From positions 62,001-126,000 of the forward strand of contig NZ_URFY01000002.1 of the NCBI RefSeq assembly GCF_900547205.1: 64,000 bases of DNA, given 5' to 3'. The stretch comes from an uncultured Bacteroides sp. Its GTDB lineage: Bacteria > Bacteroidota > Bacteroidia > Bacteroidales > Bacteroidaceae. Shown here one piece after another: positions 17,301 through 25,509 of this stretch (within the stretch, counting starts at the first letter, position 1; each line of letters begins with the position of its first letter). The translations under genes and the position numbers were made by a program. The notes under the pieces were generated by a model. That model was not told the DNA's origin. It saw only the letters and a program-made list of their open reading frames with translations, and made no database searches.

Positions 17301-18590
17301 ATGGAACAAGAAATTAAACCCGCTACCGGACGCTTGGGCGTGTTGGTAGTTGGAGTCGGTGGCGCGGTAGCTACCACAATGATTGTAGGTACACTAGCCT
17401 CTCGCAAGGGACTGGCAAAACCGATAGGATCTATTACACAGTTAGCCACGATGCGCATGGAAAACAACGAAGAAAAACTCATCAAAGACGTTGTGCCTTT
17501 GACGGATTTGAAAGACATTGTTTTCGGAGGTTGGGATATCTTCCCTGACAACGCATACGAAGCTGCTATGTATGCTGAGGTTTTGAAAGAAAAAGACTTG
17601 AACGGAGTGAAAGATGAGTTGGAAACCATCAAACCGATGCCGGCTGCTTTCGACCACAACTGGGCAAAACGTCTGAATGGTACTCATATCAAACAGGCTG
17701 CTACCCGTTGGGAAATGGTAGAACAACTCCGCAAGGATATCCGCGACTTCAAAGTTGCCAACAATTGCGAACGCGTTGTAGTGCTTTGGGCTGCCAGTAC
17801 TGAAATCTACATTCCGTTGTCTGATGAGCATATGTCTCTCGAAGCTTTGGAAAAAGCAATGAAAGAGAACAATACTCAGGCTATCTCTCCAAGTATGTGT
17901 TATGCTTATGCTGCTCTTGCAGAAGGTGCTCCGTTTGTAATGGGTGCTCCCAACTTGTGTGTAGATACTCCGGCAATGTGGGAATTTTCAAAGAAGATGA
18001 ATGTTCCAATCTCTGGTAAGGACTTCAAGAGTGGCCAGACGCTGATGAAAACAGTATTGGCTCCGATGTTCAAAACCCGTATGTTGGGTGTGAATGGTTG
18101 GTTCTCTACCAATATCCTCGGTAACCGTGACGGTGAAGTACTCGACGATCCGGATAACTTCAAGACTAAGGAAGTCAGCAAGCTGTCTGTTATCGATACT
18201 ATTTTTGAGCCCGAAAAATATCCTGATCTCTACGGAGATGTATACCATAAAGTACGTATCAACTATTATCCACCCCGCAAGGACAATAAAGAAGCATGGG
18301 ACAACATCGACATCTTCGGATGGATGGGCTACCCGATGGAAATCAAGGTGAACTTCCTTTGCCGTGACTCTATCTTGGCTGCTCCTATTGCCCTCGACTT
18401 GGTTTTGTTCAGCGACTTGGCTATGCGTGCAGGTATGTGTGGCATCCAGACTTGGCTGTCATTCTTCTGCAAGAGCCCGATGCACGACTTCGAGCACCAG
18501 CCGGAACACGACTTGTTTACTCAGTGGAGAATGGTAAAACAGACATTGCGTAACATGATTGGTGAAAAAGAACCTGATTATTTGGCTTAA
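17301..18590 (+). CDS. myo-Inositol-1-phosphate synthase
   Basis: 429-residue NAD-dependent enzyme that converts glucose 6-phosphate to myo-inositol 1-phosphate. The N-terminal Rossmann motif VLVVGVGGAVATTMIVGTLA is visible, as are the family blocks NTQAISPSMCYAYAALAEG, APFVMGAPNLCVDTPA, SGKDFKSGQTLMKTVLAP and LGVNGWFSTNILGNRDG (each of the last holds catalytic lysines and substrate contacts in known MIPS structures). Length is nearer the archaeal/bacterial form than the 530-residue eukaryotic one. It opens the cluster that ends at 22329. In B. thetaiotaomicron the equivalent gene starts the inositol lipid pathway; loss abolishes inositol lipids in published work that I recall. Confidence 0.96.
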   Translation: MEQEIKPATGRLGVLVVGVGGAVATTMIVGTLASRKGLAKPIGSITQLATMRMENNEEKLIKDVVPLTDLKDIVFGGWDIFPDNAYEAAMYAEVLKEKDLNGVKDELETIKPMPAAFDHNWAKRLNGTHIKQAATRWEMVEQLRKDIRDFKVANNCERVVVLWAASTEIYIPLSDEHMSLEALEKAMKENNTQAISPSMCYAYAALAEGAPFVMGAPNLCVDTPAMWEFSKKMNVPISGKDFKSGQTLMKTVLAPMFKTRMLGVNGWFSTNILGNRDGEVLDDPDNFKTKEVSKLSVIDTIFEPEKYPDLYGDVYHKVRINYYPPRKDNKEAWDNIDIFGWMGYPMEIKVNFLCRDSILAAPIALDLVLFSDLAMRAGMCGIQTWLSFFCKSPMHDFEHQPEHDLFTQWRMVKQTLRNMIGEKEPDYLA

Positions 18591-18605
18591 ACCTAATAGG
18601 TGGAG

Positions 18606-18727
18606 AGTTGAAAGTTGAGAGTGGCGAGTTGTTGCACTATAATTGTAACACTTGATAGCTCTTTACTTTCAACTTTTTTTTGAAGAGTATTCAATCTCTT
18701 TCTATTTTCCACTCTCAATTCTCAACT
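18606..18727 (+). promoter_or_regulatory. Inverted repeats between inositol synthase and PgpA-like gene
   Basis: Segment A (18606-18624) is the reverse complement of segment B (18709-18727) at 17 of 19 positions, and B ends two bases before the next start codon. A also contains GTTGAAAGT, which pairs with ACTTTCAAC at 18665-18673, followed at once by a run of T. The two pairings are mutually exclusive, so the region could work as an attenuator or simply be a terminator with a repeat. This is read from base complementarity only. Confidence 0.4.
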
Positions 18728-18729
18728 AA

Positions 18730-19209
18730 ATGAAGAAACCACCCTTTCTACCTGTTTTTATAGGCACGGGCTTCGGCTCCGGTTTTTCTCCTTTTGCTCC
18801 AGGTACTGCCGGAGCATTGCTAGCTTCTATCATTTGGATTGCACTTTATTTTCTGCTTCCTTTCTCTGCTCTTTTGTGGACTACTGCCGCTTTGGTGATT
18901 GTGTCTACTTTCGCCGGCATCTGGGCTGCCGATAAGCTTGAACCTTATTGGGGTGAAGACCCGTCGCGCGTAGTGGTAGACGAGATGGTAGGAGTATGGA
19001 TACCGTTACTTGTTGTTCCCGATGATGAGAAATTGTTTTGGTATGTAGCGGGTGCATTCTGCCTTTTTCGCATATTCGACATTGCTAAGCCGTTGGGTAT
19101 ACGCCGGATGGAAAGTCTGAAAGGCGGAGTAGGTGTGATGATGGATGATGTACTGGCAGGGGTATATAGTTTAGTCTTGTTAGCAGGGGTGAGATGGGTA
19201 ATTGGCTGA
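18730..19209 (+). CDS. PgpA-like lipid phosphatase (probable phosphatidylinositol-phosphate phosphatase)
   Basis: 159-residue membrane protein of the phosphatidylglycerophosphatase A family. Hallmarks are the N-terminal GTGFGSGFSPFAPGTAG, the acidic motif DPSRVVVDEMVGVW and the final MDDVLAGVYS, which form the metal-binding active site. Three to four hydrophobic helices are present. In canonical bacteria PgpA removes phosphate from phosphatidylglycerophosphate; inside this cluster the expected job is dephosphorylation of phosphatidylinositol phosphate to phosphatidylinositol, as described for the B. thetaiotaomicron homologue. The stop overlaps the next gene by 16 bp, which implies translational coupling. 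Confidence 0.9.
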   Translation: MKKPPFLPVFIGTGFGSGFSPFAPGTAGALLASIIWIALYFLLPFSALLWTTAALVIVSTFAGIWAADKLEPYWGEDPSRVVVDEMVGVWIPLLVVPDDEKLFWYVAGAFCLFRIFDIAKPLGIRRMESLKGGVGVMMDDVLAGVYSLVLLAGVRWVIG

Positions 19210-19691
19210 ATAAAGTCGCACGGATGATATCCCAGAAGGGAGGCATCTTTATGTTTCTGAGGGCGCAACTCTCGGGGCAGATGGCAACTTTTACAGACTT
19301 TTTGGTGACCATCCTTCTGGTACGGCTGTTCGAAGTCTACTATGTATACGCCACCTTGGCGGGAGCTGTATACGGAGGTATTGTCAACTGCATCATTAAT
19401 TATAAATGGACCTTTAAATCGGACGGAAAGAAAACACACATAGCTGCTAAGTTCATCTTGGTGTGGCTTTGCAGCATTTGGCTTAATACGTGGGGAACAT
19501 ATACTCTGACAGAATCTCTAGCAAAGATTCCGTGGGTACGCGATACACTCAGCCAACATTTTGGTGACTTCTTTATAATCCCCAAACTGGTGGTGGCAGT
19601 TATCATTGCGGTATTCTGGAATTACAATATGCATCGATACTTTGTCTATCGGAATGTAGACATCAAGAGTTTATTCAGAAGGCGGAATTGA
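19194..19691 (+). CDS. GtrA-like four-helix membrane protein
   Basis: 165-residue protein of the GtrA family, whose members are thought to move lipid-linked sugars across the membrane. About four hydrophobic segments can be seen: 28-45 (QMATFTDFLVTILLVRLF), 50-68 (YVYATLAGAVYGGIVNCII), 85-103 (FILVWLCSIWLNTWGTYT), and 128-146 (LVVAVIIAVFWNYNMHRYF region). The Asn-Tyr-x-Trp-x-F pattern INYKWTFKS and the terminal FWNYNMHRYFVY are family signatures. It overlaps the PgpA-like gene by 16 bp and sits within the inositol lipid cluster. A role in flipping or organising inositol lipid intermediates is plausible; its function is unproven. Confidence 0.85.
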   Translation: MGNWLNKVARMISQKGGIFMFLRAQLSGQMATFTDFLVTILLVRLFEVYYVYATLAGAVYGGIVNCIINYKWTFKSDGKKTHIAAKFILVWLCSIWLNTWGTYTLTESLAKIPWVRDTLSQHFGDFFIIPKLVVAVIIAVFWNYNMHRYFVYRNVDIKSLFRRRN

Positions 19692-19728
19692 ATACTAACA
19701 GAAGATATAGATAAACAGATTTAGACAC

Positions 19729-20379
19729 ATGAATTATAGAGATTATTTACAACAACTGATTTATAAGATTATCAATCCTTTGATACGGGGAATGATTAAA
19801 ATAGGAATCACTCCTAACTTCATCACTACTACCGGATTCATCCTCAATGTAGTAGCAGCGGGTATGTTTGTCTATGCAGGCATTTATGGCAATGGAAACG
19901 ACCTCTGCATCATCGGATGGGCGGGAGGTGTTATCCTGTTTGCCGGATTGTTCGACATGATGGATGGCCGTGTGGCACGTCTGGGCAATATGAGTTCCAA
20001 ATTCGGTGCACTCTACGATTCAGTGCTCGACCGCTACAGTGAATTGATTACGTTTTTCGGAATTTGCTATTACCTGTCAATGAAGGATTATTTCCTTTAT
20101 GCCCTTATTGCTTTCGCAGCGCTTATCGGTTCGTTGATGGTGAGCTACGTGCGTGCACGCGCCGAGGGACTGGGCATTGAGTGTAAAGTAGGTTTCATGC
20201 AGCGTCCGGAACGGGTGGTGCTCACTAGCTTGGGTGCTTTGTTCTGTGGCGTATTCAAAGATATCACGGCATTCGAACCGATTCTTATACTGATCGTCCC
20301 ATTGACTTTTGTTGCAGTCTTTGCCAATATCACCGCTTTTGCACGGGTGAGACATTGCTATAAAGTAATGAAAGAATAA
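19729..20379 (+). CDS. CDP-alcohol phosphotransferase (phosphatidylinositol-phosphate synthase)
   Basis: 216-residue integral membrane enzyme. The complete CDP-alcohol motif is present as LFDMMDGRVARLGNMSSKFG followed by ALYDSVLDRYSE, giving D-x2-D-G-x2-A-R-x8-G-x3-D-x3-D with the four metal-binding aspartates. Six hydrophobic helices are suggested. In this setting the acceptor is expected to be inositol 1-phosphate made by the enzyme at 17301, with CDP-diacylglycerol as donor, giving phosphatidylinositol phosphate. The family alone does not fix the acceptor alcohol; the neighbours do. It begins 37 bp after the GtrA-like gene and ends 8 bp before the PAP2 gene. Confidence 0.92.
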   Translation: MNYRDYLQQLIYKIINPLIRGMIKIGITPNFITTTGFILNVVAAGMFVYAGIYGNGNDLCIIGWAGGVILFAGLFDMMDGRVARLGNMSSKFGALYDSVLDRYSELITFFGICYYLSMKDYFLYALIAFAALIGSLMVSYVRARAEGLGIECKVGFMQRPERVVLTSLGALFCGVFKDITAFEPILILIVPLTFVAVFANITAFARVRHCYKVMKE

Positions 20380-20387
20380 TTATCCAA

Positions 20388-21323
20388 ATGATGAAGAACA
20401 TTCAAATGCCGTCGAAGAAAGAGTCCTTGACGGTTGTTATTATCATGGCTCTCTTTCTACTGCTGACGGCTACTTGTATCGGGCTTCGTTCCGAACATCT
20501 GATGATGGCGGCTATCTACCTGGTCTTGTTCTTTGCCGGATTGCCTACCCGAAAGCTGGCAGTAGCCTTACTTCCATTTGCTATCTTCGGCATCTCGTAC
20601 GACTGGATGCGTATTTGTCCCAACTACGAAGTGAATCCGATCGATGTAGCCGGACTATACAATCTCGAAAAGTCCCTCTTCGGAGTATTGGACAACGGCA
20701 TTCTGGTGACTCCTTGCGAATACTTTGCCGCCCATTATTGGGCAGTCGCAGATGTCTTTGCCGGCATCTTCTACCTCTGTTGGGTTCCCGTTCCTATTCT
20801 GTTTGGACTTTGCCTGTATTTCAAGAAGCAGCGAAAGACATATCTTCGTTTTGCCTTAGTCTTTCTATTGGTGAATCTGATTGGCTTTGCCGGCTATTAC
20901 ATCCATCCCGCCGCTCCCCCTTGGTATGCCATCAACTATGGTTTTGAACCAATACTGAACACACCGGGCAATGTTGCGGGATTGGGTCGATTCGATGCTT
21001 ACTTCGGAGTCACTATCTTCGATTCTATCTACGGACGAAATGCGAATGTCTTTGCCGCAGTGCCTTCATTGCATGCTGCATATATGGTCGTGGCATTGCT
21101 CTATGCCATCATCGGCAAATGTAGATGGTATGTGATTGCCCTCTTCTCTATTATTATGGTAGGCATTTGGGGAACAGCCGTTTATACTTGTCATCATTAT
21201 ATCATTGATGTGCTGCTGGGCATCTCTTGTGCCCTGATTGGGTGGCTGGCGTTTGAATACGGCTTGATGAAGATATCCGGGTTCAAAGGTTTCTTCGAGA
21301 GATATTATCAGTATATTAAATAG
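20388..21323 (+). CDS. PAP2-superfamily, Aur1-like inositol phosphorylceramide synthase
   Basis: 311-residue membrane protein. The PAP2/Aur1 catalytic motifs are AAVPSLHAAYMVV (C2, with His) and VYTCHHYIIDVLLG (C3, His and Asp), and the preceding HPAAPPWYAINYGF resembles the Aur1 C1 region. Six or more membrane helices are visible, beginning at residues 15-35. Eukaryotic Aur1 transfers the inositol-phosphate head of phosphatidylinositol to ceramide; the same reaction is reported for the B. thetaiotaomicron homologue and would use the phosphatidylinositol made by the upstream genes. It overlaps no neighbour but is spaced by 8 and 19 bp, as an operon member. Confidence 0.9.
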   Translation: MMKNIQMPSKKESLTVVIIMALFLLLTATCIGLRSEHLMMAAIYLVLFFAGLPTRKLAVALLPFAIFGISYDWMRICPNYEVNPIDVAGLYNLEKSLFGVLDNGILVTPCEYFAAHYWAVADVFAGIFYLCWVPVPILFGLCLYFKKQRKTYLRFALVFLLVNLIGFAGYYIHPAAPPWYAINYGFEPILNTPGNVAGLGRFDAYFGVTIFDSIYGRNANVFAAVPSLHAAYMVVALLYAIIGKCRWYVIALFSIIMVGIWGTAVYTCHHYIIDVLLGISCALIGWLAFEYGLMKISGFKGFFERYYQYIK

Positions 21324-21342
21324 GTGATACCGATATAGACTT

Positions 21343-22329
21343 GTGAAGAACAAATACCGCAATATATTTCTGGCTTTTGGTATTATCGCCATCCTGATAA
21401 TGATATTCACTTTCGATATGGATTATCAGGAGCTTTTGGCGAATCTGAAACGTGCGGGAGCATATTTGCCTTTGGTATTGTTGTTGTGGCTGTTCGTCTA
21501 CCTTATTAATACGACCTCATGGTATATCATTATCCGTAGTGGTGGCAAGCCCGGATTCTCATTTGCGAGGCTCTATAAATTCACCGTTACGGGCTTTGCA
21601 CTCAATTACGTGACACCCGTAGGGCTGATGGGAGGAGAGCCGTATCGCATTATGGAACTTAGACCCTACATCGGGGTGGAACGTGCCACCTCATCCGTGA
21701 TTCTCTATGTGATGATGCACATCTTCTCTCATTTCTGTTTCTGGCTCACATCCGTGCTGTTATATGTCTGTCTGTATCCGGTAGGGTGGGGAATAGGGGG
21801 TATTCTGGGAGCCATCACTCTTTTCTGTCTGCTAGTCACCATGCTCTTTATCAAAGGCTACCGTCACGGAATGGCAGTCGCCTTTATCCGCATGGGGAGC
21901 CATTTGCCATTTCTGAAGAAGAGAGTGCTTCGCTTTGCCGAAGTTCATAAGGAAAAGTTGGAGAACATAGATGCGCAAATCGCCCTTCTCCACCAGCAGC
22001 AGAAACGAACTTTCTATTCAGCCCTCTTGCTTGAATATACGGCACGTGTCATCAGTTGCCTCGAAATATGGCTGATACTTAATATTCTCACCACTAATGT
22101 CAGCTTCGCCGACTGCTGCCTGATAGCTGCTTTTTCATCTTTACTTGCCAATCTGCTGTTTTTCATGCCCATGCAACTCGGCGGGCGCGAAGGAGGTTTC
22201 GCCCTTGCCGTGGGTGGACTTTCCCTTTCGGGTGCTTATGGTGTGTATGCCGCATTGATAACCCGCATTCGCGAGATGGTATGGATTGTTATAGGTCTTG
22301 CTTTGATGAAGATAGGGAATAAAAAATAA
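21343..22329 (+). CDS. Flippase-like (LPG synthase TM / UPF0104) membrane protein
   Basis: 328-residue polytopic protein starting at GTG, of the lysylphosphatidylglycerol synthetase transmembrane-region family. About seven or eight hydrophobic segments are visible. Family blocks are FTVTGFALNYVTPVGLMGGEPYR (quoted in part: GFALNYVTPVGLMGGEP), and FFMPMQLGGREGGFALAV near the C-terminus. Such stand-alone domains are often associated with lipid or polyprenyl-linked substrate translocation. Its position 19 bp after the Aur1-like gene and same direction suggest a part in transport of inositol lipids, which would be needed if synthesis and final localisation are on different leaflets. That role is inferred. 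Confidence 0.85.
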   Translation: MKNKYRNIFLAFGIIAILIMIFTFDMDYQELLANLKRAGAYLPLVLLLWLFVYLINTTSWYIIIRSGGKPGFSFARLYKFTVTGFALNYVTPVGLMGGEPYRIMELRPYIGVERATSSVILYVMMHIFSHFCFWLTSVLLYVCLYPVGWGIGGILGAITLFCLLVTMLFIKGYRHGMAVAFIRMGSHLPFLKKRVLRFAEVHKEKLENIDAQIALLHQQQKRTFYSALLLEYTARVISCLEIWLILNILTTNVSFADCCLIAAFSSLLANLLFFMPMQLGGREGGFALAVGGLSLSGAYGVYAALITRIREMVWIVIGLALMKIGNKK

Positions 22330-22428
22330 GTAATCTCCTGCCTTATAGTGTGAAAAATATATGGGATACTTTGGTTGGCTCAGGCTAATAATTATCTTTG
22401 TATATTCTAATATCTAAATTGTGCGTAC

Positions 22429-24969
22429 ATGAGAAAACTAACTAGCCTATTACTGCTTCTGGCCATGTTGATTCCAACTGCCGGAGCACAGTCAACTGAC
22501 ATTTTCAAACGAAAAAAGAAAAAGAAGAGTAAGACGGAAGCTGTGGATAAAGCGAAAGCAGACTCCATAGCGAAAGCCAAGAAATCCCCTTTCCAACCTT
22601 ACGCTAGCGTGATTACCGGCAAAGCTAAAACCATGAACGGCTTCTTCAAGGTGCACTTCGTAGAAGGAAAATACTTCTTCGAGATACCCGATTCTTTATT
22701 AGGAAGGGATGTTTTGATTGTAAACCGAATAGTGAAAGCTCCCGTAGATAAGCAGAAACGCAAAGCCGGATATCCCGGCGACCATATCAGCGACCAAGTG
22801 ATTCGCTTCGAGTTGGGGCGCGATAAAAAGATGTTTGTCCGCCAAATCTCTTATCTGGAACATTCTACAGATACACTGGGGATGTATCAGGCTGTGCTCA
22901 ACTCCAACGTGCAGCCCATCGTAGCCACCTTCCCGCTGAAAACGATGCGCAAAGACAGCCTGACGAAAAACTATGTGATAGAAATGACCGACTTTATCCG
23001 CAGGGATGGTGAGATGTTCTCATTCTCCAACTTTGCGAAAGATAATATCGGTGCAACCTCAATGATACCCGATGCCAGCTACATCGACACGCTGAAAGCG
23101 TTCTCGCAAAATATCGAGATTCGCACTGTGCGTACCTTCCAACGCAAGCCGCCGATGGGTAGCCCGATGGAGAAAACGATGGCTCAATACTATAACTCTA
23201 CCGGTCCGATGACCTACGAACTGAACAGTTCGATGTTGCTTCTTCCCAAAGAACCGATGAAGCCGAGATTGTTTGATGGTCGCGTAGGATACTTCGCGGT
23301 GGGCTACAAAGATTTTGACGGAAACCCGCACGGAGTGAAATACAAAGCCAACATCACCCGCTGGCGCTTGGAACCAAAGGATGAAGATAAAGAAAAATAC
23401 CTGCGTGGCGAACTGGTGGAACCAAAGAAACAGATCGTTATCTATATCGACCCTGCCACTCCTAAAAAGTGGGTTCCTTATCTGATACAAGGCGTCAACG
23501 ATTGGCAGGCTGCCTTCGAGAAAGCAGGCTTCAAAAATGCCATTGTTGGCAAAGAGGCTCCTACGGACAATTCTACATGGAGTCTGGAAGATGCTCGCCA
23601 CTCGGCCATCGTATACAAACCGTCAGATATCCCAAATGCAAGCGGACCTCACGTGCACGACCCTCGTAGCGGTGAAATCCTTGAAACACATATCAACTGG
23701 TATCACAATGTGATGAGCTTGCTCTACAACTGGTATATCGTACAAGCCGCAGCCGTTGACCCGGGAGCGCGCAAACCGCAGTTTGACGACGAACTGATGG
23801 GTGAATTGATTCGCTTCGTATCTTCCCATGAAGTAGGACATACGCTAGGATTGCGCCACAACTTCGGTTCTTCCGCCACTGTCCCGGTAGAGAAACTGAG
23901 AGACAAAGCATGGGTGGAAACCAACGGGCACACTCCGTCTATCATGGATTATGCTCGCTTCAACTACGTTGCACAGCCCGAAGACAACATTTCTCGTGAA
24001 GGAATCTTCCCCCGCATCGGCATATACGATAAGTGGGCCATCGAATGGGGCTATCGTTGGATGCCCGAGTATGCCACGGCAGAAGCTGAGTTGCCTTATA
24101 TGAACAAGTGGATTATCGGTAAACTGAAGGAGGACAAACGCTATACATTCGGTACCGAAACAGACAGGAATGATCCCCGCAACCAGAGCGAAGACTTGGG
24201 AGATAATGCAATGCTGGCAGGTACTTACGGCATCAAGAACCTGAAACTTATCATGCCTGAAGTGATGAACTGGACGTATGAGCCAAATGAAAGTTATCAA
24301 AAAGCTAGTACGCTATATTATAATGTCGTTGGGCAATATAGCTTGTATATGGGGCACGTGGCTACGAACGTAGCAGGTATCTATAGTACGCCGATTTCCG
24401 TGGAGCAGACAGATACAAAAGTTATCGAATTTGTGCCGAAAGATATTCAGAAGAAAGCGGTAGCCTTCCTCAACAAAGAATTGTTTACCACCCCTAAATG
24501 GCTAATGGATGACAAACTAACCGAAAGAGCGGGAGTGAATACCTTCAACCAAGTCTTCCGTGTGCAGAGTAATGTGCTGAAACGCCTGCTCAGTAGCAAT
24601 ACGTTGGATAAGATGACGACTAACGAAATGATGAATGGTTCGAAAGCCTACACTTCCAATGATATGTTTCAGGATTTGAAGAAGAGTATCTGGAGCGACT
24701 TCCGCGGAGGAAAGCGACCGGACCTCAATCAACGGGCTTTGCAGAAGGTATACGTCAATGCCTTGATATCAATGCTCGATAAACCGAAGAATAATTCTAT
24801 GAATCAGTATTCCATCGACTCTCCATCGGAAGCTCCTGCCATTGCCCGTGGGCAACTGATAGACCTTAGAAGAGAGCTTTCTAATGCGGCAAGTGCTTCG
24901 GGTGGTATCTACAGAAGTCATTACCAGAATCTGAAAGCGCTGATTGATACTGCTTTTGAAGCAAAATAA
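22429..24969 (+). CDS. Zinc-dependent metalloprotease (DUF5117/DUF4953 family)
   Basis: 846-residue exported protein with signal peptide (LLLLAMLIPTAGAQS). A Lys-rich linker (residues about 27-50) precedes the DUF5118/DUF5117 part (VHFVEGKYFFEIPDSLLGRD). The extended zinc motif HEVGHTLGLRHNF lies at about residues 467-479, matching HExxHxxGxxH of metzincins with the third His ligand, and a likely Met-turn SIMDYARFNYV follows about 45 residues later. These proteases are widespread in Bacteroidota; substrates are not known. It is separated from the lipid cluster by 99 bp and need not belong to it. Confidence 0.92.
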   Translation: MRKLTSLLLLLAMLIPTAGAQSTDIFKRKKKKKSKTEAVDKAKADSIAKAKKSPFQPYASVITGKAKTMNGFFKVHFVEGKYFFEIPDSLLGRDVLIVNRIVKAPVDKQKRKAGYPGDHISDQVIRFELGRDKKMFVRQISYLEHSTDTLGMYQAVLNSNVQPIVATFPLKTMRKDSLTKNYVIEMTDFIRRDGEMFSFSNFAKDNIGATSMIPDASYIDTLKAFSQNIEIRTVRTFQRKPPMGSPMEKTMAQYYNSTGPMTYELNSSMLLLPKEPMKPRLFDGRVGYFAVGYKDFDGNPHGVKYKANITRWRLEPKDEDKEKYLRGELVEPKKQIVIYIDPATPKKWVPYLIQGVNDWQAAFEKAGFKNAIVGKEAPTDNSTWSLEDARHSAIVYKPSDIPNASGPHVHDPRSGEILETHINWYHNVMSLLYNWYIVQAAAVDPGARKPQFDDELMGELIRFVSSHEVGHTLGLRHNFGSSATVPVEKLRDKAWVETNGHTPSIMDYARFNYVAQPEDNISREGIFPRIGIYDKWAIEWGYRWMPEYATAEAELPYMNKWIIGKLKEDKRYTFGTETDRNDPRNQSEDLGDNAMLAGTYGIKNLKLIMPEVMNWTYEPNESYQKASTLYYNVVGQYSLYMGHVATNVAGIYSTPISVEQTDTKVIEFVPKDIQKKAVAFLNKELFTTPKWLMDDKLTERAGVNTFNQVFRVQSNVLKRLLSSNTLDKMTTNEMMNGSKAYTSNDMFQDLKKSIWSDFRGGKRPDLNQRALQKVYVNALISMLDKPKNNSMNQYSIDSPSEAPAIARGQLIDLRRELSNAASASGGIYRSHYQNLKALIDTAFEAK

Positions 24970-25077
24970 AAAACTATATACGAACGAATGAAGGCCGTTG
25001 CATCAAGAATGTAGCAGCCTTTATTTATGCGTTGGCTTATCGCCTTATCCACTTGGCAGAGCTGTAGGGCGCCTTCC

Positions 25078-25187
25078 GTTTCCCTGCTTGGAAACGCCAG
25101 TTCCCTTATAGGGATACGCGCGTTCCCATGCATAGAAACTGGCGTTCCCGTGCTAGGAAACTCCAGTTTCCAAATGGGTGACGAATC
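25078..25187. repeat. Tandem hairpin array, 22-bp period, locus 1
   Basis: Five units start at 25078, 25100, 25122, 25144 and 25166, exactly 22 bp apart. Each reads roughly GTTYCC-N6-GGAAAC-N4, a small self-complementary stem; the fifth unit is degenerate. The same 22-bp organisation appears at 41069 and 47057. The flanking gap 24970-25077 shows only a weak AAGGC/GCCTT hairpin (24991-25022) after the protease gene, and 25188-25347 shows nothing clear. Confidence 0.7.
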
Positions 25188-25347
25188 GGAAACTGCATGG
25201 TCTTGATATTCAGATTAATGGGGTATCGTCGTATCTCTAAGATGTTGGCTTCACCTTTTAATTTATACATGAGTTCTCTAAAAACATTTGCTTATTTATT
25301 AAATATCGTGTGGGATAGTAGTTGTTAATCAACTAAATTGTCTATTG

Positions 25348-25461
25348 ATGAAGAAAGAAAGTTTAACTTCGTTTGTGAGGCAAGTAGCTACAAGTCTGCA
25401 GGAAAGCGATAAAGTCCCCGCTTTTCATACTTTGAGAAGTAGCATAATGGAGATTAAATAG
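25348..25461 (+). pseudogene. Possible N-terminal fragment of a tyrosine recombinase
   Basis: A 37-codon reading frame begins MKKESLTSFVRQVATSLQES and ends SSIMEIK at TAG. The pattern (two Ser/Thr-rich short helices, then HTLRSS) recalls the SAM-like N-terminal arm of Bacteroides phage/transposon integrases, which usually begin in the same way and continue for 350-400 residues. No continuation is seen; the RNase G terminator follows at 25475. It could also be a short unrelated peptide or chance. Confidence 0.35.
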
Positions 25462-25474
25462 TTTGTTAATACAA

Positions 25475-25503
25475 AAAGGCGACCCGTTTATCGAGCCGCC
25501 TTT
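25475..25503 (-). terminator. Terminator after RNase G gene
   Basis: On the minus strand AAAGGCGGCTCG / CGGGTCGCCTTTTT forms a GC-rich stem with a T-run, 7 bp after the RNase G stop. Confidence 0.8.
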
Positions 25504-25509
25504 CACTGT

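Noticed and set aside
24991..25022. Terminator after the zinc protease gene
   Set aside because: Only a 5-bp AAGGC/GCCTT stem with an irregular interior; too weak to list on its own.
25078..25187. CRISPR-like tandem repeat
   Set aside because: Units are adjacent with variable sequence and no constant repeat separated by spacers, and there is no cas gene in the window.
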